Below, one piece after another: positions 22,821 through 31,537 of a stretch of DNA of 41,661 nucleotides (position 1 is its first letter; each line of letters begins with the position of its first letter). The notes beneath the pieces are model-generated. The model searched no databases, was not told the origin of the DNA, and was given only the letters and a program-made list of their open reading frames with translations. Made by a program: the position numbers and the translations under genes. The stretch is from Prevotella sp. (GTDB taxonomy: Bacteria; Bacteroidota; Bacteroidia; Bacteroidales; Bacteroidaceae): the NCBI GenBank assembly GCA_017474925.1, contig JAFVGN010000002.1:1-41661 (forward strand), written 5' to 3'.

Positions 22821-24110
22821 ATGCATAAACATCGAAATCCCTGGTCGTGGATACCGACCCTCTACATAGCAGAAGGACTGCCTAACGTGGTAGTAATGAC
22901 TGTGGCTGTAGTGATGTACATGCAGATGGGACTGACTGATACAGACATCGCCCTTTATACAGGCTGGCTGGGGCTTCCGTGGGTTATTAAACCCCTATGG
23001 AGTCCCTTTGTAGACCTTTATCGTACTAAGCGGTGGTGGGTGTTGTCCATGCAGCTCCTACTGGGCTCGTCGCTTGCCGGTGTGGCTTTTACGTTGAATA
23101 CGCCGTTTTGGTTTCAGGGAACGATGGCCTGTTTCTTTTTGATGGCATTCTCCAGTGCAACACACGACATCGCAGCAGACGGCTATTACATGCTTGAACT
23201 TGACGACCACCAGCAGGTGTGGTTTGTGGGCATACGAAACACCTTTTACCGGTTGGCGGTCATCTTTGGTAATGGTGTACTTATCCCTGTAGCGGGTGTT
23301 CTCCAGGTGATGTTTCGTCATCGAATGGCCTACACATGGTGTTTGGTGTTCTATGGGCTGGCAGCTCTCTTCATTGCCATCTGGCTTTATCATACCTATA
23401 TTATGCCTCATGCAGATGCAGACAAACCCCATGAGACCAATGCCAGTGAAGTCCTCAACGGTGTGGTGATAGCCTTCAAGACTTTTTTCCAGAAACTACC
23501 TCCCCGCGAGATGATTTATGCGATGCTGTTCCTGTTGTTCTATCGTTTCCCAGAAGCCCTTTTGACCAAGATGAGCGTGACATTCCTGATGCGTCCACAC
23601 TCGGCAGGTGGATTAGGTCTTTCACCTCAGGAATTTGGACTGGCAAGTGGTACGGTGGGGGTTATCGGATTGACTTTGGGTGGCATTCTGGGTGGTATGC
23701 TGGCAGGACGCGATGGCTTTAAACGTTGGCTATGGCCTATGGTTTGCGCTATTACGCTACCTGACATCGTTTATGTCTACATGAGCTACGCTATGCCTGA
23801 AAACTTGTTCGTAATCAGCAGCTGTCTTTTTGTTGAACAGTTTGGCTATGGAGTCGGATTTACTGCCCTGACACTTTATATGCTGTATTTTAGCAAAGGC
23901 AACTTCCAAACGTCGCATTATGCGTTCTGTACGGCAATATCATATTTAGGACTGATGTTGCCAGGCATGTTGTCAGGATGGATGAAAGATGCGCTGGGAT
24001 ACCGTTCTTTCTTCATTATCGTTATGGTGCTGTGTACTATTACTTTTGTCGTGACAGCATTCATCAAGGTGGATCCGGAGTTTGGCAAGAAGAAGGAAGA
24101 AGACCAGTGA
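22821..24110 (+). CDS. AmpG-like MFS transporter
   Basis: The 429-residue protein has about 12 hydrophobic spans and the AmpG-type N-terminus: YIAEGLPNVVVMTVAVVMYMQMGLTDTDIALYTGWLGLPWVIKPLWSPFVDLY, followed by WWVLSMQLLLG and the central SSATHDIAADGYYM. AmpG proteins import muropeptides (anhydro-muramyl compounds) for peptidoglycan recycling. The gene shares a strand with the SpoIID fusion at 46 bases and ends at a strong shared terminator, so both probably serve cell-wall turnover. The substrate is inferred from the family and could be another sugar or peptide compound. Confidence 0.82.
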   Translation: MHKHRNPWSWIPTLYIAEGLPNVVVMTVAVVMYMQMGLTDTDIALYTGWLGLPWVIKPLWSPFVDLYRTKRWWVLSMQLLLGSSLAGVAFTLNTPFWFQGTMACFFLMAFSSATHDIAADGYYMLELDDHQQVWFVGIRNTFYRLAVIFGNGVLIPVAGVLQVMFRHRMAYTWCLVFYGLAALFIAIWLYHTYIMPHADADKPHETNASEVLNGVVIAFKTFFQKLPPREMIYAMLFLLFYRFPEALLTKMSVTFLMRPHSAGGLGLSPQEFGLASGTVGVIGLTLGGILGGMLAGRDGFKRWLWPMVCAITLPDIVYVYMSYAMPENLFVISSCLFVEQFGYGVGFTALTLYMLYFSKGNFQTSHYAFCTAISYLGLMLPGMLSGWMKDALGYRSFFIIVMVLCTITFVVTAFIKVDPEFGKKKEEDQ

Positions 24111-24139
24111 TAGTCTGAATCCATGTTCCTAAGAATGAC

Positions 24140-24178
24140 GAATCCCCCTTGCTCAGTCAGCAAGAGGGATTCTTTTTT
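24140..24178. terminator. Shared two-way terminator of the AmpG-like gene and htpG
   Basis: GAATCCCCCTTGCT and AGCAAGAGGGATTC form a 14-base stem with one mismatch. TCTTTTTTT follows on the plus strand. The two convergent genes end 30 and 18 bases away. Confidence 0.8.
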
Positions 24179-24195
24179 TGTGATTCGATGTCGTT

Positions 24196-26256
24196 CTATT
24201 TTATCAATTCTACGCTACGCTTTAGGAACTTGTCTAAAGCCTCACCTTTTAGCATGCCGTTCTGAAGCAGCGCCAAATCAATGAGCTGGTGTACGATGTC
24301 GTTCTTTGCCGCATAGTCGCTCAGCACTCCTTGCTTCTTCTGCTTCTGTTCCTCAATGGCTTTCTCTGTTTCAACTTTCATGTCCTTGTCGTCCTGAGTC
24401 AGCTCCTCTGGCTTCTTTTTGTCTTGCTGCTGACGGATGGCTGCCAGTCGGGCTTCCTGTCCCTTCAGTTCTGCCTCGATGGGTTTCAATGTTTCTGCGG
24501 TAGTCTCCTTACAGTCGTTTAATACGCGCTTAACCAAGGGATGATCAGCATTCAGCACCAAATTCAAAGAGTCGGGCATCTGGGCATAGAAGTTCATGCC
24601 TTGTTGGAAGCGGCTCATCTCCTTCATACGGCGCATCCATTCGTTTTGGGTAATAACTACAGGGCGCTGGCTCTCTCCTAATGACTGTACCTCAACCATG
24701 AATTCAGTTTTTTCCAGTTTAGGCATTTGTGAACGGAAAACCTGTGACAAATTGGCAGACTCATCCTCTGTCAGATTGTTCTTGGGAGCGTCCTCTTTTA
24801 CAATAAGTCGGTCGATGATGTCGGAATCGACACGGGTGAAACGGCTCTTCTCGAACTTTTGCTCAAGCATTTGGATGGCAGGAACGTCAAGCTGTCCATC
24901 GAGCAATAGTACGCTGTAGCCCTTGTCCTTAGCGGCCTGGATGTAGGAGTACTGCTCTTCCTTGTCGGTGGCATAGAGGTAGATGAGGTTGCCGTCCTTG
25001 TCTTTCTGGGCACCCTCAATGAGTGTCTTGTATTCATCGAAGGTGAAGAACTTGCCTTCGGTGTCCTTCATCAACGAGAACTCCTTGGCTCGGTCGTAGA
25101 ACGACTCCTCAGACAGCATGCCGTAGTTAATAAAGAGCTTCAGGTCATCCCACTTCTCTTCGTACTGTTTGCGGTCTTCCTTGAAGATGCTCAGCAAACG
25201 GTCGGCTACTTTCTTAGTAATATAGGTTGAAATCTTCTTCACCTCGCGGTCACTCTGCAGATAGCTACGAGAGACGTTCAGGGGGATGTCAGGAGAATCG
25301 ATGACACCATGCAATAAAGTAAGGAACTCTGGTACAATGCCTTCCACCTGATCAGTGACGAACACCTGGTTGCAGTAGAGCTGAATCTTGTTGCGCTGCA
25401 GGTCGATATTCGACTTGATGCGTGGAAAGTATAGAATGCCCGTCAGGTTGAAGGGGTAGTCGACGTTCAGGTGAATCCAGAACATTGGCTCATCGCTCAT
25501 GGGGTATAAGGTGCGATAGAACGATTGGTAGTCCTCGTCCTTCAACGATGATGGTGCTTTCGTCCACAAGGGGTCTACATTATTAATAATATTATCCTCC
25601 TGGGTGTCCACCATCTTTTTCTCGTCGCTTGACCACTCTTGCTTCTTGCCGAAAGCTATGGGAACAGCCATAAACTTGCAGTACTTGCCTAGTAACTGCT
25701 GGATGCGCTCTTTCTCAAGGAATTCCTTACAATCATCGTCGATATATAGGATGATATCAGAACCGCGATCCTCACGCTCAGCCTCGTCAATCTCGTAGGC
25801 AGGACTGCCGTCGCAGCTCCACTTCACGGCCTTCGATCCTTCCTTATAGGAACGGGTGATAATTTCGACTTTTTTCGACACCATAAACGAGCTGTAGAAT
25901 CCAAGCCCAAAGTGCCCAATGATATTGTTGGCATTGTCTTTGTACTTCTCCAGGAAATCGTTGACACCTGAGAAAGCAATCTGGTTAATGTACTTGTCGA
26001 TTTCATCCTCAGTCATGCCAATACCACGGTCTGAGATGGTGATCGTTCCCTTGTCAGCATCCAGCGAAATACGAACGGTCAAGTCGCCAAGTTCGTCTTT
26101 GAATTCGCCTTGCTGGGCCAGTGTCTTCAGCTTCTGCGTAGCGTCTACGGCGTTCGACACCATTTCGCGTAGGAAAATCTCGTGGTCTGAGTAAAGAAAC
26201 TTTTTGATGACGGGGAAGATGTTCTCAGTCGTAACCCCGATATTACCTTTTTGCAT
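24196..26256 (-). CDS. htpG: Molecular chaperone HtpG (bacterial Hsp90)
   Basis: The 686-residue protein is a complete Hsp90: N-terminal GHKL ATPase (FLREMVSNAVDATQKL with the catalytic Glu, DRGIGMT, NNIIGHFGLGFYSSFMV), middle domain (WIHLNVDYPFNLTGILYFPRIK, LQRNKIQLYCNQVFVTD, DIPLNVSRSYLQSDREVKKIS) and a C-terminal dimer domain. A Lys/Gln-rich helical stretch (about 610-645) is inserted near the C-terminal domain, as in other Bacteroidetes. The start MQKGNIGVTTENIFPVIKKFLYSD is the usual one. No TAnnTTTG promoter is seen; a perfect sigma-54 consensus lies 41-57 bases upstream. No Shine-Dalgarno site is visible. Confidence 0.97.
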   Translation of the reverse strand: MQKGNIGVTTENIFPVIKKFLYSDHEIFLREMVSNAVDATQKLKTLAQQGEFKDELGDLTVRISLDADKGTITISDRGIGMTEDEIDKYINQIAFSGVNDFLEKYKDNANNIIGHFGLGFYSSFMVSKKVEIITRSYKEGSKAVKWSCDGSPAYEIDEAEREDRGSDIILYIDDDCKEFLEKERIQQLLGKYCKFMAVPIAFGKKQEWSSDEKKMVDTQEDNIINNVDPLWTKAPSSLKDEDYQSFYRTLYPMSDEPMFWIHLNVDYPFNLTGILYFPRIKSNIDLQRNKIQLYCNQVFVTDQVEGIVPEFLTLLHGVIDSPDIPLNVSRSYLQSDREVKKISTYITKKVADRLLSIFKEDRKQYEEKWDDLKLFINYGMLSEESFYDRAKEFSLMKDTEGKFFTFDEYKTLIEGAQKDKDGNLIYLYATDKEEQYSYIQAAKDKGYSVLLLDGQLDVPAIQMLEQKFEKSRFTRVDSDIIDRLIVKEDAPKNNLTEDESANLSQVFRSQMPKLEKTEFMVEVQSLGESQRPVVITQNEWMRRMKEMSRFQQGMNFYAQMPDSLNLVLNADHPLVKRVLNDCKETTAETLKPIEAELKGQEARLAAIRQQQDKKKPEELTQDDKDMKVETEKAIEEQKQKKQGVLSDYAAKNDIVHQLIDLALLQNGMLKGEALDKFLKRSVELIK

Positions 26257-26296
26257 ACTTTAATATTTTTTGTATAGTTGTTTTTGTCATATGCTA

Positions 26297-26313
26297 TGCA
26301 AATTTCGTGCCAA
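26297..26313 (-). promoter_or_regulatory. Sigma-54 (-24/-12) promoter consensus upstream of htpG
   Basis: On the minus strand TTGGCACGAAATTTGCA matches YTGGCACGRNNNTTGCW at every defined position. The -12 GC lies about 42 bases before the start codon, giving a leader of about 30 bases. Such a full match by chance at the right place and strand is unlikely. Activity is not shown. Confidence 0.7.
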
Positions 26314-26421
26314 AAGAAAAATCTGATGACAAATGTGGGTTTTCGTTTGCTTTAATCCACTTTCTCGTGATTAAGACTGCAAATATATTTGTTTTCTCTT
26401 CGCTTAATGGATTTTTTCTGC

Positions 26422-26429
26422 TACCTTTG
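26422..26429 (+). promoter_or_regulatory. Promoter (-7 element) of map
   Basis: TACCTTTG, 19 bases before the ATG at 26449. The nearest TTTG upstream (26388-26391) is too far (30 bases). Its position inside a longer open frame argues for the downstream start. Confidence 0.6.
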
Positions 26430-26448
26430 CACCCAAAAACAAAACAAT

Positions 26449-27321
26449 ATGATAAAGAGAAGATGGCATTGTAAGCCTGGCCAACAGCCTACAGAGCTGG
26501 ACAAGCACATCATGTATCTGGAAAACAAGGGTGCTTTGGTGCCAACACCAGACTTGGTCAAGACCTCAGAGCAAATTGAGGGAATCCGTCGTGCTGGAGT
26601 AGTGAATACAGGTGTACTCGATGCAGTGGGAGAGGCCATTCATGCAGGAATGTCGACGCTGGAGATAGACCAAATATGCCGTGATTACTGCAATCAACAT
26701 GGCGCAATTCCTGCCTGTTTGAACTATGGCGGTGATGAGGAAACTGCTCCCTTCCCGATGTCTGTTTGTACAAGTATCAATGAAGTGGTCTGTCATGGTA
26801 TTCCCAAGGCTGACGATGTCCTGCAAGAAGGCGACATCATCAACGTTGACTTTACCACTATTCTGGATGGTTATTATGCTGATGCTTCGCGTATGTATAT
26901 AATAGGTAGGACTAGTCCAGAGAAGGAGCAACTGGTACGCGTCACCAAGGAATGTCTGGAAATCGGTATGGAGGCCGCAAAACCCTGGGGTTTCGTCAAC
27001 GACATCGGCAAGGCAATCGAGAAACATGCCAGAAAATACCATTATGGCGTTGTGCGTGATCTTTGCGGGCATGGGGTGGGCTGCGCTTTCCATGAAGAAC
27101 CAGAGGTTGCGCATTTTGCCCAGAGAGGTAATGGCATGCTGTTGGTGCCAGGTATGGTGTTTACGATTGAGCCGATGATAAACATGGGGACGTGGAAGGT
27201 GTTTGTCGATGCAGACGATCCGTATGGCTGGGAAGTTATCTCTGAAGACGAACAGCCTTCGGCCCAATGGGAACATACGCTTCTGATGACAGAGCACGGT
27301 GTTGAAATACTGACATATTAA
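26449..27321 (+). CDS. map: Type I methionine aminopeptidase
   Basis: The 290-residue enzyme removes the initiator Met from new proteins. I start it at the ATG at 26449 because the promoter lies just upstream; an in-frame ATG at 26389 would add 20 residues before the transcription start. The five metal ligands are present: Asp134, Asp145, His208, Glu241 and Glu275. The N-terminal 40 residues (MIKRRWHCKPGQQPTELDK...) are an extension common in Bacteroidetes. This is not the map copy of the ribosomal secY cluster; it stands alone between htpG and a DUF4923 gene. Cytoplasmic. Confidence 0.93.
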   Translation: MIKRRWHCKPGQQPTELDKHIMYLENKGALVPTPDLVKTSEQIEGIRRAGVVNTGVLDAVGEAIHAGMSTLEIDQICRDYCNQHGAIPACLNYGGDEETAPFPMSVCTSINEVVCHGIPKADDVLQEGDIINVDFTTILDGYYADASRMYIIGRTSPEKEQLVRVTKECLEIGMEAAKPWGFVNDIGKAIEKHARKYHYGVVRDLCGHGVGCAFHEEPEVAHFAQRGNGMLLVPGMVFTIEPMINMGTWKVFVDADDPYGWEVISEDEQPSAQWEHTLLMTEHGVEILTY

Positions 27322-27420
27322 TCAGTCACACTGTCTGTTTGTGAATATGCGGGATGTTTTAGCTGCTTATGAAGTATATGAGATGTGGTTTTCATAATTT
27401 GAACAATTGACACATAAACT

Positions 27421-28065
27421 ATGTATAAGAAAATTATTTGTATCATTTTATTCTTTTTGGCGGTTCTGACTGTTGAGGCTCAAACTGTTAGTGAGATTAC
27501 TGACAGCGTAAAAGCCGGTTTGAAAGCAGGTAGTGTCAAAGAAGCCGTTTCTGTTATGAAAGGCGCTTTTAAAAAGAAGGCAGCTGAGGCTACAGAGATG
27601 GTGGGAACGTGGACTTATGTGGAGCCAGCCGTACTTGTTACCAGTGGCAACTTGGTGGCCAAGGCAGCAGGAAACTTAGTCGACGACAAGCTGGAGCGTT
27701 TGCTGAACGATTATTTCCAACGAGCCAATGTGACACCACAGAACACCACTATTACCTTCCGTCAGAACAGTACTTTCAGCCGTTCTGTGGCAGGACGTAA
27801 AAAACAGGGCGTGTGGATGGTAGATGGTAACAGAATACTGTTAGGTGTCGATAATGTCCATACCGCAGCCTTGACAACTCATTTGGAGAAGGACACGCTG
27901 ATCCTTGTTATTGAAGCTGCGCGCATCATGTCGGCACTTCAGGCACTTGGTGCACTCTCGGATAGTAAAACCAACAATGCCCTTATCAAACTCTCCAAGA
28001 ATCTCAAGGGTATCGAGGGCGGTTTTGTGCTGGCTCGAAAAAAAGTACGAAAAAATAATTTCTAG
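27421..28065 (+). CDS. DUF4923 family protein (exported, lipocalin-like)
   Basis: The 214-residue protein has a clear signal peptide (KKIICIILFFLAVLTVEAQ) with cleavage after AQ, so it is probably periplasmic. The mature part matches the Bacteroidales DUF4923 group as I know it: MVGTWTYVEPAVLVTSGNLVAKAAGNLVDDKLERLLNDYF, then TITFRQNSTFSRSVAGRKKQGVWMVDGN, resembling a calycin-like barrel. Function unknown. It ends 6 bases before tsaD on the same strand and may be cotranscribed with it. Confidence 0.75.
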   Translation: MYKKIICIILFFLAVLTVEAQTVSEITDSVKAGLKAGSVKEAVSVMKGAFKKKAAEATEMVGTWTYVEPAVLVTSGNLVAKAAGNLVDDKLERLLNDYFQRANVTPQNTTITFRQNSTFSRSVAGRKKQGVWMVDGNRILLGVDNVHTAALTTHLEKDTLILVIEAARIMSALQALGALSDSKTNNALIKLSKNLKGIEGGFVLARKKVRKNNF

Positions 28066-28071
28066 TGCCTT

Positions 28072-29118
28072 ATGGAACAGCCACAACAAAGACATATATA
28101 TATATTAGGTATAGAGTCGTCGTGTGACGACACATCAGCTGCGGTGTTGAAAGACGGTGTGCTGCTGTCGAATGTCACGGCATCGCAGGCTGTCCATGAA
28201 TCATATGGCGGCGTGGTTCCGGAATTGGCTTCACGAGCCCATCAACAAAATGTCGTACCTGTAGTTCATGAGGCCATCAAGCGTGCAGGCATTACCAAAG
28301 AACAACTGACGGCAGTGGCTTTTACACGCGGCCCTGGACTGATGGGATCGCTGTTGGTGGGTGTTAATTTCGCTAAAGGGCTTGCTCGTTCTATGGGCAT
28401 ACCTCTTATTGATGTCAATCATTTACAGGGTCACGTCATGGCCCACTTCATCAAAGAGTCAGATGATGACCAGTCGCAGCCTCCTCTGCCGTTCCTTTGT
28501 CTTCTTGTTAGTGGTGGTAACTCTCAGATTGTCAGGGTTAATGCTTTCAACAACATGGAGGTGTTGGGGCAGACCATAGACGATGCTGCAGGCGAAGCTA
28601 TTGATAAGTGTTCAAAGGTAATGGGGCTGGGTTATCCTGGTGGCCCTATTATTGACCGTCTAGCACGTCAGGGGAATCCTAAGGTTTTCCAGTTTGCAGA
28701 GCCCCATATTCCAGGGCTTGATTATAGTTTCTCTGGTCTGAAGACCTCTTTCCTTTATAATCTACGCAAGTGGGTGGAAGATGATGCAGATTTCATAGAA
28801 CACCATAAGGAAGATTTGGCAGCGTCGTTGGAGTGGACCATTGTGGATATTCTGATGAAGAAATTGAAACTGGCAGTCAAGCAAACAGGCATTAAGCATG
28901 TGGCCGTTGCAGGCGGGGTGAGTGCGAATAACGGACTTCGTAATGCTTTTCATGACTATGCTCAGCGTTATGGCTGGACTATCTATATCCCCAAGTTTAG
29001 CTATACGACAGACAATGCTGCCATGATAGGTATTGTAGGCTATTACAAGTATCTGCATGGTGACTTCTGTTCAATTGATGCGCCTGCTTTTTCGAAAGTG
29101 TCTTTGGGGGAAGAATGA
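28072..29118 (+). CDS. tsaD: tRNA N6-adenosine threonylcarbamoyltransferase TsaD
   Basis: The 348-residue enzyme attaches the threonylcarbamoyl group to A37 of tRNAs that read ANN codons. Motifs: GIESSCDDTSAA (13-24), the iron-binding His117-x3-His121 in NHLQGH, LLVSGGNSQI, and AVAGGVSANNGLR near the end with FSYTTDNAAMIG. Length is normal. The stop overlaps the pncC start by 4 bases (ATGA), which indicates coupled translation. Confidence 0.96.
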   Translation: MEQPQQRHIYILGIESSCDDTSAAVLKDGVLLSNVTASQAVHESYGGVVPELASRAHQQNVVPVVHEAIKRAGITKEQLTAVAFTRGPGLMGSLLVGVNFAKGLARSMGIPLIDVNHLQGHVMAHFIKESDDDQSQPPLPFLCLLVSGGNSQIVRVNAFNNMEVLGQTIDDAAGEAIDKCSKVMGLGYPGGPIIDRLARQGNPKVFQFAEPHIPGLDYSFSGLKTSFLYNLRKWVEDDADFIEHHKEDLAASLEWTIVDILMKKLKLAVKQTGIKHVAVAGGVSANNGLRNAFHDYAQRYGWTIYIPKFSYTTDNAAMIGIVGYYKYLHGDFCSIDAPAFSKVSLGEE

Positions 29119-29654
29119 AAGTAATACAAGTAAAAAAAGAACAAGATATGGATTTTGAAAGTAAGATTATCAGTAGGGAAGTTAGTCAGCTTCTCTGGGA
29201 AATGGACAAGACTGTCTCGACGGCAGAGAGTTGTACGGGTGGGCGTATAGCAGAAGCTATTATTGCCGTACCAGGTGCTTCAAAGTATTTCAAGGGAGGC
29301 ATCATCTCGTATGTCGATGAAGTGAAGCAACAACTGTTGGGTATTAGTTCGAAAGTCCTGGAAGAGAAGACTGCCGTATGCGAGGAGGTCGCTAAGATGA
29401 TGGTGGCTGGGGCCTGCAAGACACTGAATACTGACTATGCAATCTCGGCAACTGGTATTGCTGGGCCTGGTGGAGGAACGAAGGACAACCCCGTTGGAAC
29501 GATTTGGCTGGCTTGTGGAACCCCAGAACGACAAATAGCAATGAAGGTAGAGGAAGATCACGGACGTGACATTAATTTGGCCATCGCTACCAATCATGCT
29601 ATGGAATTGTTCCTCGATTTTTTGAAGTCAGAAAGCCAATCAGAACAGATTTAA
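29115..29654 (+). CDS. pncC: CinA C-terminal domain protein (nicotinamide-nucleotide amidase PncC type)
   Basis: The 179-residue protein consists of the CinA C-terminal domain only: TAESCTGGRIAEAI (with the catalytic Ser), GASKYFKGGIISYVDEVKQQLLGI, and ATGIAGPGGGTKDNPVGTIWLA. This domain deamidates nicotinamide mononucleotide. I keep the start at 29115 because it overlaps the tsaD stop as ATGA; an ATG at 29148 gives a closer fit to usual N-termini and is a good alternative. Confidence 0.88.
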   Translation: MKVIQVKKEQDMDFESKIISREVSQLLWEMDKTVSTAESCTGGRIAEAIIAVPGASKYFKGGIISYVDEVKQQLLGISSKVLEEKTAVCEEVAKMMVAGACKTLNTDYAISATGIAGPGGGTKDNPVGTIWLACGTPERQIAMKVEEDHGRDINLAIATNHAMELFLDFLKSESQSEQI

Positions 29655-29719
29655 GGTTAAAAAATATTAAGAGTAGGTTATTTCTACAAACTTTGAACTT
29701 TAAACTCTAAACTTTTTCG

Positions 29720-29727
29720 TACCTTTG
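29720..29727 (+). promoter_or_regulatory. Promoter (-7 element) of the L28-L33-DUF4295 operon
   Basis: TACCTTTG, 52 bases before the rpmB start. A TTTG at 29692-29695 gives a spacer of 24, longer than usual. Confidence 0.65.
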
Positions 29728-29779
29728 CACCCTGTTTGGAATAAGTTATAATTTAGGAACACAAAAAAAGTAGATAGAG

Positions 29780-30043
29780 ATGTCGAAAATTTGTCAGATT
29801 ACAGGAAAGAAGGCACAGATTGGGAACAATGTGTCTCACTCAAAGCACCGTACTAAGCGTAGCTTTGATGTAAACCTGTTCAGCAAGAAATTCTACTATG
29901 TAGAAGAGGACTGCTGGATTCAGTTGAAGATCAGCGCAGCTGGTCTGCGTATGATTAATAAGGTAGGTCTGGACGCTGCCCTGAAGCAGGCTGTTGCCAA
30001 GGGTTATGTTGACTGGAAGGATATTAAAGTAATAGGAGACTAA
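29780..30043 (+). CDS. rpmB: 50S ribosomal protein L28
   Basis: The 87-residue protein has the standard L28 start ([32 protein letters not shown]) and length. First of three small ribosomal genes, 5 bases before rpmG. Large-subunit component. Confidence 0.97.
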   Translation: MSKICQITGKKAQIGNNVSHSKHRTKRSFDVNLFSKKFYYVEEDCWIQLKISAAGLRMINKVGLDAALKQAVAKGYVDWKDIKVIGD

Positions 30044-30048
30044 CAACT

Positions 30049-30240
30049 ATGGCAGGTAAGAAAGCTAAGGGTAACCGTGTTCAGGTGATCCTGGAGTGCA
30101 CTGAGATGAAAGAGAGTGGACTGCCCGGAACAAGTCGTTATATCACGACCAAGAACCGTAAGAACACTCCTGAGAGAATGGAACTCAAGAAGTATAACCC
30201 TATCCTGAAGCGCATGACTGTGCATAAGGAGATTAAGTAA
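30049..30240 (+). CDS. rpmG: 50S ribosomal protein L33
   Basis: The 63-residue protein reads [19 protein letters not shown]-type L33 (here MAGKKAKG...), with [25 protein letters not shown] and MTVHKEIK. The zinc-binding cysteines of some L33 forms are missing (only one Cys), so this is the zinc-free type. Large-subunit component; 12 bases before the DUF4295 gene. Confidence 0.96.
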   Translation: MAGKKAKGNRVQVILECTEMKESGLPGTSRYITTKNRKNTPERMELKKYNPILKRMTVHKEIK

Positions 30241-30252
30241 TCTATTTAAAGC

Positions 30253-30411
30253 ATGGCAAAGAAAACCGTCGCAACCCTCCATGAAGGCTCAAAGGATGGT
30301 CGCGCTTACACAAAGGTTATCAAGATGGTGAAGAGCCCCAAGACTGGTGCTTACATCTTCGACGAGCAGATGGTTCCTAACGAGGCCGTAAAGGATTTCT
30401 TTAAGAACTAA
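30253..30411 (+). CDS. DUF4295 family protein, small basic protein of the L28-L33 operon
   Basis: The 52-residue protein starts MAKKTVATLHEGSKDGRAYT and ends FDEQMVPNEAVKDFFKN. It is basic in its first half. DUF4295 is known from Bacteroidota and follows rpmG. From memory, a Bacteroidota-specific ribosomal protein was described in the Flavobacterium ribosome structure and this may be that protein; I am not certain of the link. The operon position supports a ribosomal role. A terminator follows within 22 bases. Confidence 0.88.
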   Translation: MAKKTVATLHEGSKDGRAYTKVIKMVKSPKTGAYIFDEQMVPNEAVKDFFKN

Positions 30412-30432
30412 GCGAATATTATTTAGGAAAAT

Positions 30433-30466
30433 TAAGGCTGCGACATAACTTGCAGCCTTATTTTTT
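30433..30466 (+). terminator. Terminator of the L28-L33-DUF4295 operon
   Basis: TAAGGCTGC (30433-30441) and GCAGCCTTA (30452-30460) are perfect arms followed by TTTTTT. Confidence 0.88.
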
Positions 30467-30528
30467 ATGTCTTTACTTGAATCAAGTCAACTTTCGCTCG
30501 TGCAAAAGAAAATTAAAACGTGTTTTAT

Positions 30529-30559
30529 TTTGTTTTGTGCTCACTTATTTGTAACTTTG
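30529..30559 (+). promoter_or_regulatory. Promoter of the ftsY operon
   Basis: TTTG (30529-30532), 19 bases, TAACTTTG (30552-30559): perfect consensus, 18 bases before the ftsY start. Confidence 0.85.
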
Positions 30560-30577
30560 CGGTGAAATTGAGAAGAT

Positions 30578-31531
30578 ATGGGTATTTTTGGATTTTTTAA
30601 CAAGGATAAGAAAAAAACGCTAGATAAAGGCTTGGAAAAGACCAAGACTAGTGTGTTCGACAAATTGGCACGTGCAGTAGCTGGTAAGTCGAAAGTAGAT
30701 GACGATGTGCTTGACAATTTGGAGGAAGTGCTGATTACTTCCGATGTAGGTGTTGAGACAACGCTGAAGATTATCGATCGTATAGAGCAACGTGTGGCTC
30801 GTGACAAGTATGTGTCAACCAGTGAATTGAATGACATTCTGCGTGACGAGATAGCTTCGCTGCTTGCAGAGAATAATTCGGAAGACAATGACAATTGGGA
30901 TTTGCCTGGCGACCACAAACCCTATGTCATCCTTGTGGTGGGTGTCAATGGAGTAGGTAAGACAACCACTATAGGCAAGCTGGCTTGGCAGTTCAAACAG
31001 GCAGGTAAGAAGGTTTATTTAGGTGCTGCCGATACATTCCGTGCCGCTGCTGTCGAGCAGTTGTGTATCTGGGGCGAAAGGGTTGGCGTGCCTGTTGTCA
31101 AGCAGCAGATGGGGTCAGATCCTGCTTCTGTGGCTTTTGATACGCTTCAGAGTGCCAAGGCCAATGGAGCAGATGTGGTACTCATAGATACTGCAGGTCG
31201 TTTGCATAACAAGGTGAACTTGATGAATGAGCTGAAGAAAATCAAGGAAGTGATGAAGAAGGTTCTTCCTGAGGCGCCAGACGAGGTGATGCTTGTGCTC
31301 GACGGTTCGACAGGACAGAATGCTTTTGAACAGGCCAAGCAGTTCTCTGCCGTTACCCAGATTACATCACTGGCCATTACCAAGCTTGATGGTACGGCCA
31401 AGGGTGGAGTCGTAGTAGGTATCAGTGACCAGCTGAAGGTTCCTGTGAAATACATTGGCCTTGGTGAGGGCATGCAGGACTTGCAACTCTTCAACAAGGT
31501 GCAGTTCGTTGATTCGCTGTTTAAGAAATAA
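30578..31531 (+). CDS. ftsY: Signal recognition particle receptor FtsY
   Basis: The 317-residue protein is the SRP receptor GTPase that delivers ribosomes making membrane proteins to SecYEG. The acidic A domain is nearly absent; a short basic N-terminus leads into the N domain (about 20-100). The G domain shows GVNGVGKT (122-129), DTFRAAAVEQL, DTAGRLHNK, TKLDGTAKGG and the final GLGEGMQDLQLFN. It is the first gene of an operon that continues with a 27-residue peptide, rimO and two HU-family genes. Confidence 0.97.
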   Translation: MGIFGFFNKDKKKTLDKGLEKTKTSVFDKLARAVAGKSKVDDDVLDNLEEVLITSDVGVETTLKIIDRIEQRVARDKYVSTSELNDILRDEIASLLAENNSEDNDNWDLPGDHKPYVILVVGVNGVGKTTTIGKLAWQFKQAGKKVYLGAADTFRAAAVEQLCIWGERVGVPVVKQQMGSDPASVAFDTLQSAKANGADVVLIDTAGRLHNKVNLMNELKKIKEVMKKVLPEAPDEVMLVLDGSTGQNAFEQAKQFSAVTQITSLAITKLDGTAKGGVVVGISDQLKVPVKYIGLGEGMQDLQLFNKVQFVDSLFKK

Positions 31532-31537
31532 AGGTAT

